64,000 bases of DNA from Larus michahellis (taxonomy: Eukaryota > Chordata > Aves > Charadriiformes > Laridae), in the NCBI RefSeq assembly GCF_964199755.1, contig NC_133910.1, forward strand, positions 12,408,711 through 12,472,710, given 5' to 3'. Within the stretch, counting starts at the first letter, position 1; every line of letters starts with the position of its first letter. The notes under the pieces were generated by a model. It saw nothing but the letters and a program-made list of their open reading frames with translations, was not told the DNA's origin and made no database searches. A program made the translations under genes and the position numbers. Positions 59,151-64,000 of this stretch are shown in pieces.

Positions 59151-62100
59151 TATGTTCCTTCTGGGATTTAAAAACAAACACTGAACCTGTTCCAGACTGA
59201 TATTTCTACCTCCCCCACTACAGCGTGAACCTCGCTTGCATCACTGCCAACATTTGTTCATTTAAAACTAGGAAATCTTACCCCAGTGGAGATCAGGTAG
59301 ATTCATTCTGCCCAGGGAGGGATGTGTACAAACACTTAGCCTGCACACAAGGGGCCTATGGAAGTTGAAGAACTTCTTTCAAAGTAAGGTCATTGTACAT
59401 GGCATGTATAGAGCTCCATATTAGTAAAGACCTGTTGAGAAACAGGCCATGTTTTTGAAGAGAAAGTAGGACTTCATGCAGGATTGGAGTCCAGCAATGT
59501 GCTATAGGCTATCATTCAAAGCAAATTCCCCCCAACGCAAGTCACAGCCAAGGTTATGCATAAAGGCTGCTGATTTGAGAGCCCCAGACTGAATCATACA
59601 CGGTCTGACTGCCAGACGTGATGACAGCCTGCCTCTCCCAGCCACTTCAACTGGAGCAGCAGGTTCTCAGCACTACTGTGAATCAGGAACTTCATTCTTG
59701 ACTGGTGCAAATGGTTGCAGCTCCAGTGGACAGACAGGTCAATACAATTAACTCATACCCCAGAGGCAGTCTTAGTGAAATCTGAATATATTTATTACTC
59801 ACTGTAATTTAGAAATCAAGATGTTTGAAAGTGTTACTATTTGGTTCAAGCATCTCTTTATCATTCTCTCCAGTCTTTGTAAGAGGGCAGGAGGAAGAGT
59901 AAGAAAACACAAAGGAATCCATTACAGCTTTAGCCAGCTGAAATCTAGCATGTTCTAGTATGTGTTAGTTTAAACTGCCAGCTCAGTAGCGCACACTATA
60001 CACAAGCTTGCTTACCTGTGCAAACCACTGTGTTAACAGCAGGTGCTAGGTCACACTGAATGTGTAACAAAACCATATAGATGCAGCTACTTTCCAAATA
60101 AACATTTACTGTGGCCAAAGATATGTAGTCATATTGGCTGGGCAGTTTCTCTTCACTTCTCAGAATCTGCGGTCATGTCCCTTTCTTGTCTCCCACAATA
60201 GTTTAGGCCTTTACTCTGCTTCTTTCCATACATATAAATCTTAGACCACTGTATCCCAGCCTCCAGCTCCTCCAAGCAATGCTTCTTGCTACATCTTGAT
60301 AAAAGACACCAAGGTTAGACAGAATATTTTGTGGGCTCTTCATTCCCTTCCTCTCCATTGCAGGGGAAGCTATTCATCTCTGTTTCTCTGGTTCGAGAAC
60401 TGCCAATCTGAAAGGACATTATTAAAATCTACTCTGGACCTCCACTGAATATTGGCTGCCTCCAGACCAGCATTTAGGTCGTCATAAAACCTTATATTTG
60501 CAGATTAACACTTACGAGATCTTTTGGGTCTTGGATAGCTCAATTCTTTCCTGCCCTCCCATCAATTACCATAGCGCTGTGCCTTTTGGGGCTTGTAGAC
60601 ACCCTGGCTCCTGGGTTCCTTGTCTGTGGGCTCTGCTCGCTCTTTTCCATATGAAGAGTGAACACCGAAGAGACAAAGGTCCTATAGGCACTGAGTAGCC
60701 AGGGTGGCCTCACCGACTGCTGCGTGAAAACTCTCAACCTATAAAGTATGAGTCAGAAGAGCTGAGTCCCAGTTCTGGCTCTGCCCATGATTGTCTGCAT
60801 CATCATATTCCTTCTCAGCTTCCTCTGCTGAAAAACAGGGCTCATAATATTTCCTTACCTACAAAAGCTGTTAGGAGGATTATTGCATTGTTGTGAATTC
60901 CACAGATGAAAGGTGCTACAGAAGAACAAACTGCAATTATTGTTTCAAACCTCTGCCCTAGTCCTGTCATCCTTACCTTACTGAATAACGCTTACTCAAT
61001 CGAGGAAATCCTGCTGCTACAGTGAAGAAAATCATTGGTAAAGATGACTCTCTGATGCAATAAGAGCATTTATCCCCTTGTGTTCAACACCTTTCTCTGT
61101 GCCGCTGGGATGATCTGAGTCCTATTAATCCCAGACATTTACTACACGCTCTTAAGCAATCTGCTTTTTGGGCACTATTATGTCTTTATCCCAGACATGA
61201 CTGTTATTGAATAAATTCTCTTTTTGTAATGTATAACAACATCCACCCTAGAGATAGCAGCTGCTGATAATAGGATCTGGTGTGAGTTCACTGATATGTG
61301 AGGTCTCTTGTAGCCCATGGTGGCTGATGGCTGACAAAATGGTCAGAATCGCCAAATTTGCCTGCCTTGAGGCATGTGGAGCTCCCATCAGCCTTTCACA
61401 TGCGTGTAAATGTACAGCGTGCCTATGGTGGAAGTGCCCAGGGATGGTGGACAGAATGCATTGCCAATGCAGTATTCATACCCCTTCAGCAGCCTTCTCC
61501 ACTCGTAATCACTTGGTAATTCCCAAGTACAAATACTAACAAAGGGCTCCCTTGCAGCAGGGAACTGTGGTTTTGATGGTGAAACAGGCACTGAATGGTG
61601 AGGTAAAGAATCAGCAGCTTACAGTTAGTACCTACAGCAAAGGTCAGAAAAATTGGTGCTCCAGGTTAGTGTTCCCAGCAGTCCCTGATTACTATTAAAT
61701 GCTGTTGGGTGCAGTCATGCAAGGCACTGAGCGTGGCAAGTTCTCAAAAAACTCATCAGCCCCACAGAGACAAGTATCTTTTCTGCTTCCATCCACCCTT
61801 GTTTTCAAAAGACTCAAGTCCTACCCTGGACACAAAGAGTACAGAAGCAAAAAGTGTCAGTGTTTGGTACCCCTGAAAACCACTCTGGTTTTGCACAAAT
61901 AATTTTTTCTTGTCCAAGCCTGTGCACAAAGCTTCCTAGAAGGATTTACGCACCACTGTGCATTAAGGGTTAAAAATAGTGCAATGGCAAGTAATAAATA
62001 CACTGCAGGTGTTAGTTAACAAGGTACTAATTGGGTAACTGGAGGTGCAACATAAGACCACAGAGGCTAATCAAAAGGCTTTGGGTGAACCTGGGATGCT

Positions 62101-64000
62101 CCTGTGAGCTTAGGGAGGAAGAAGTAAAAAGCTACTGCTGTGGTCTTCCATTTTATGGAAAAGCTGGCATTAAGGTACCCTGGAACAGGCAGACTGTTTT
62201 ATCTTGTCTGTAAAACTAATATGACAAAATCTGTTTGGAAATTAATTTAAAGATTGCAACTATCTTTTCCTCAGTCTAAGTGCTTTTACTTTGGGTGAGG
62301 TACCTTGTGCTTGAATCATTCTGATTTGATTTCCCTGTACTTCCTATGGCGCTTATTCAAACTGCATGAGCCAGCGCCCGTTTGGCTAAACCATTGTCTA
62401 AACTCACTGCCTTGCATAAAGGTGGCTTTAAGGATCCCTAGAATATGTTTGCTTTCCTAGTCCCTTGGAGGGTGCAGCTGGGTTCTTTGAGTGCAACTTC
62501 GCAGACTACAGGTAGGTGTTTGAGTGACTTGGATTTTCCAGTTTGAAAGCTGATAGTGGTGAAATCTCTGGGGACAGTTTCCCATGTGAATTGTTTTGCC
62601 TGCTCAGGCTGATGCATAATGAACATAACAATTTGGGATGAAACTGTCTTACGCTCACCCTGGGTGAGATAAGGAAGCACAAGGTGTAGTTGGAGACTGC
62701 ATTTGGGTTGCAGCCTCTATTGCCAAGCTGCTCTTGGAAGTGTATTTGCGGTGAGGATCAAACTCCAGTTTTTAACTTGTACATATTCACTGTGAGGTGA
62801 CTCTGCTCTACCAGCTCAAAGGGCTTTATGTTCTTGCTGGGACCCTCCCAGCTTCTCTTGTCTCTTCCCCTTTGCTTGCACTCACCCACTTTGCTCAGCT
62901 CTCCTGTTGTGGTCTCTGCGTGTCACTGAGGTTGCTAAACGCTCTGTGTTATGAGCCCCCCCTGCTCAGTTCCTTTAACTCTGCCAAGTCTTATATTTGA
63001 GTCAACACACTTTTTGTTGCAGGAGTTTGTCTCAAACTAAAATATAAATATCTTTAAAAATGCAACTTTCAGATTCTGGTTCAGCTGAAAATGAGTCTTC
63101 AGTGTGAAAGGCGTACATTTTCCCAAACGTCCATAACGAATACTCAGCTGATTACTCCCTGCCCCCTCCCTTAGAAAGCTTCAGCCTGCCAATTTTTCCC
63201 AGCCCCCATGCCTAGAGCAGCAGCGGGTTTCATTTAGGGGCTCTTTGGTTATGCTCATGATTTGTTGTCTGTGTATGTTACGGCATTCATAAATTTATAC
63301 CTTGCATATCCATGTGGAACAGACGCGTACGGGAGCAGGACAGTGTGTTCAAAAGAATTGACCTTGTACCCTTCAGCTCTCAAATGCTTTGATATTCTTT
63401 TAGAATCGGCTTGAAAATGGCAATACAGCAGAATAATGGTAAAAAGTGCCCCGCACTTAAAATCCAATCCTTCCCGCTACCTCTGGTATCTAGGACCCTT
63501 TTAGGCTGGGTGAAGTTCAGGTGCCCTTTCAAAGGGATTTCCTTGCTCAGTCTCACAACATGGAACATATGATGACCAGACATGAGGCAGGTTTAGTGAA
63601 CACCAGCTTGTGAAGTGTGGCTGTCCCCCTTAAGAAGACCCAGAATGTACCTTTTTCTTACTGCCTGTGTGATCTGTGTTCCCGCCAAGGCCGTGTGCTC
63701 TGGGTGCAGAGGGCACTGAAGTGGCTTTTAGGTACCTGATGGCCAAGTCAAAAAGGTCAACTTGCAGGTGCCTGTGGCAGGGGGAAGCCCAAGGCACACA
63801 CTGACCAAGTGTGGGGTTTGGCTGTACGTGCAGATGCAACTTCAAATGATGTCTTACAAAGTAAGTATGTCCAAGAGCCATATGCTCGACACTGAGTGAG
63901 TTTCTAGTTCCTGAATTCACACAGGGCTTGCAGCCGGGTGCAAAAAAAGCGCTTTTTCTTGGGTTCGGTTAAGGTATATGCACAACTTTGGTTTCATCAA
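59151..64000. other. Non-coding stretch to the window end, no gene supported
   Basis: This is AT-richer unique sequence with only short, domain-free open frames. AATAAA hexamers occur near 60,110, 61,208 and 61,989 without preceding coding exons. A weak exon-like block (acceptor TTTCCTAG, donor GTAGGT) is at 62,461-62,511. No CR1 or LTR was recognised. In mammals BRD3 lies on this side of WDR5; none of its exons is seen here. Confidence 0.45.

Noticed and set aside
59151-64000. BRD3 exons, expected on the far side of WDR5
   Set aside because: No bromodomain-coding sequence is visible in any frame.

Overview
The window is nuclear DNA from a bird. The evidence is several CR1-type LINE 3' ends (antisense or sense, ending in the 8-bp microsatellite ATTCTATG / CATAGAAT), a solo LTR of the common avian TGTCCTGGTT...ACCATGACA type, compact introns and a strong CpG island. 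Order or species cannot be told from the sequence alone.

Layout. Positions 1-35,700 are gene-poor. I can support only CR1 fragments, low-complexity tracts, a few AT-rich islands that look like candidate enhancers, and one exon-like block (2,378-2,455). At 35,750-37,707 (minus) is a three-coding-exon LY6/uPAR three-finger protein gene with a signal peptide, ten cysteines and a GPI-type tail. At 40,919-41,043 (plus) is a U6atac snRNA gene with its own Pol III promoter (PSE, TATA, T-run), which supplies the catalytic RNA of the minor spliceosome. A small GC-rich promoter-like block lies 180-430 bp upstream of it. From 43,155 to about 56,650 (minus) is a complete WDR5 gene: one non-coding first exon plus 13 coding exons that join in frame to exactly 334 codons. 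Its 3' end faces U6atac. Its CpG-island promoter is shared head-to-head with a small plus-strand gene (about 56,750-59,150) encoding a 103-residue protein I do not recognise, with three in-frame coding exons and a poly(A) signal 65 bp after the stop. Positions 59,150-64,000 hold no gene I can support.

Context. In mammals WDR5 is followed by RNU6ATAC and then RXRA; the WDR5-U6atac pair seen here fits that order. I found no RXRA or BRD3 coding exon. The long gene-poor left part is therefore plausibly regulatory territory on the RXRA side, which is inference. The mobile elements show nesting (a solo LTR inside a CR1) and two antisense insertions that end about 44 bp from WDR5 5' splice sites.
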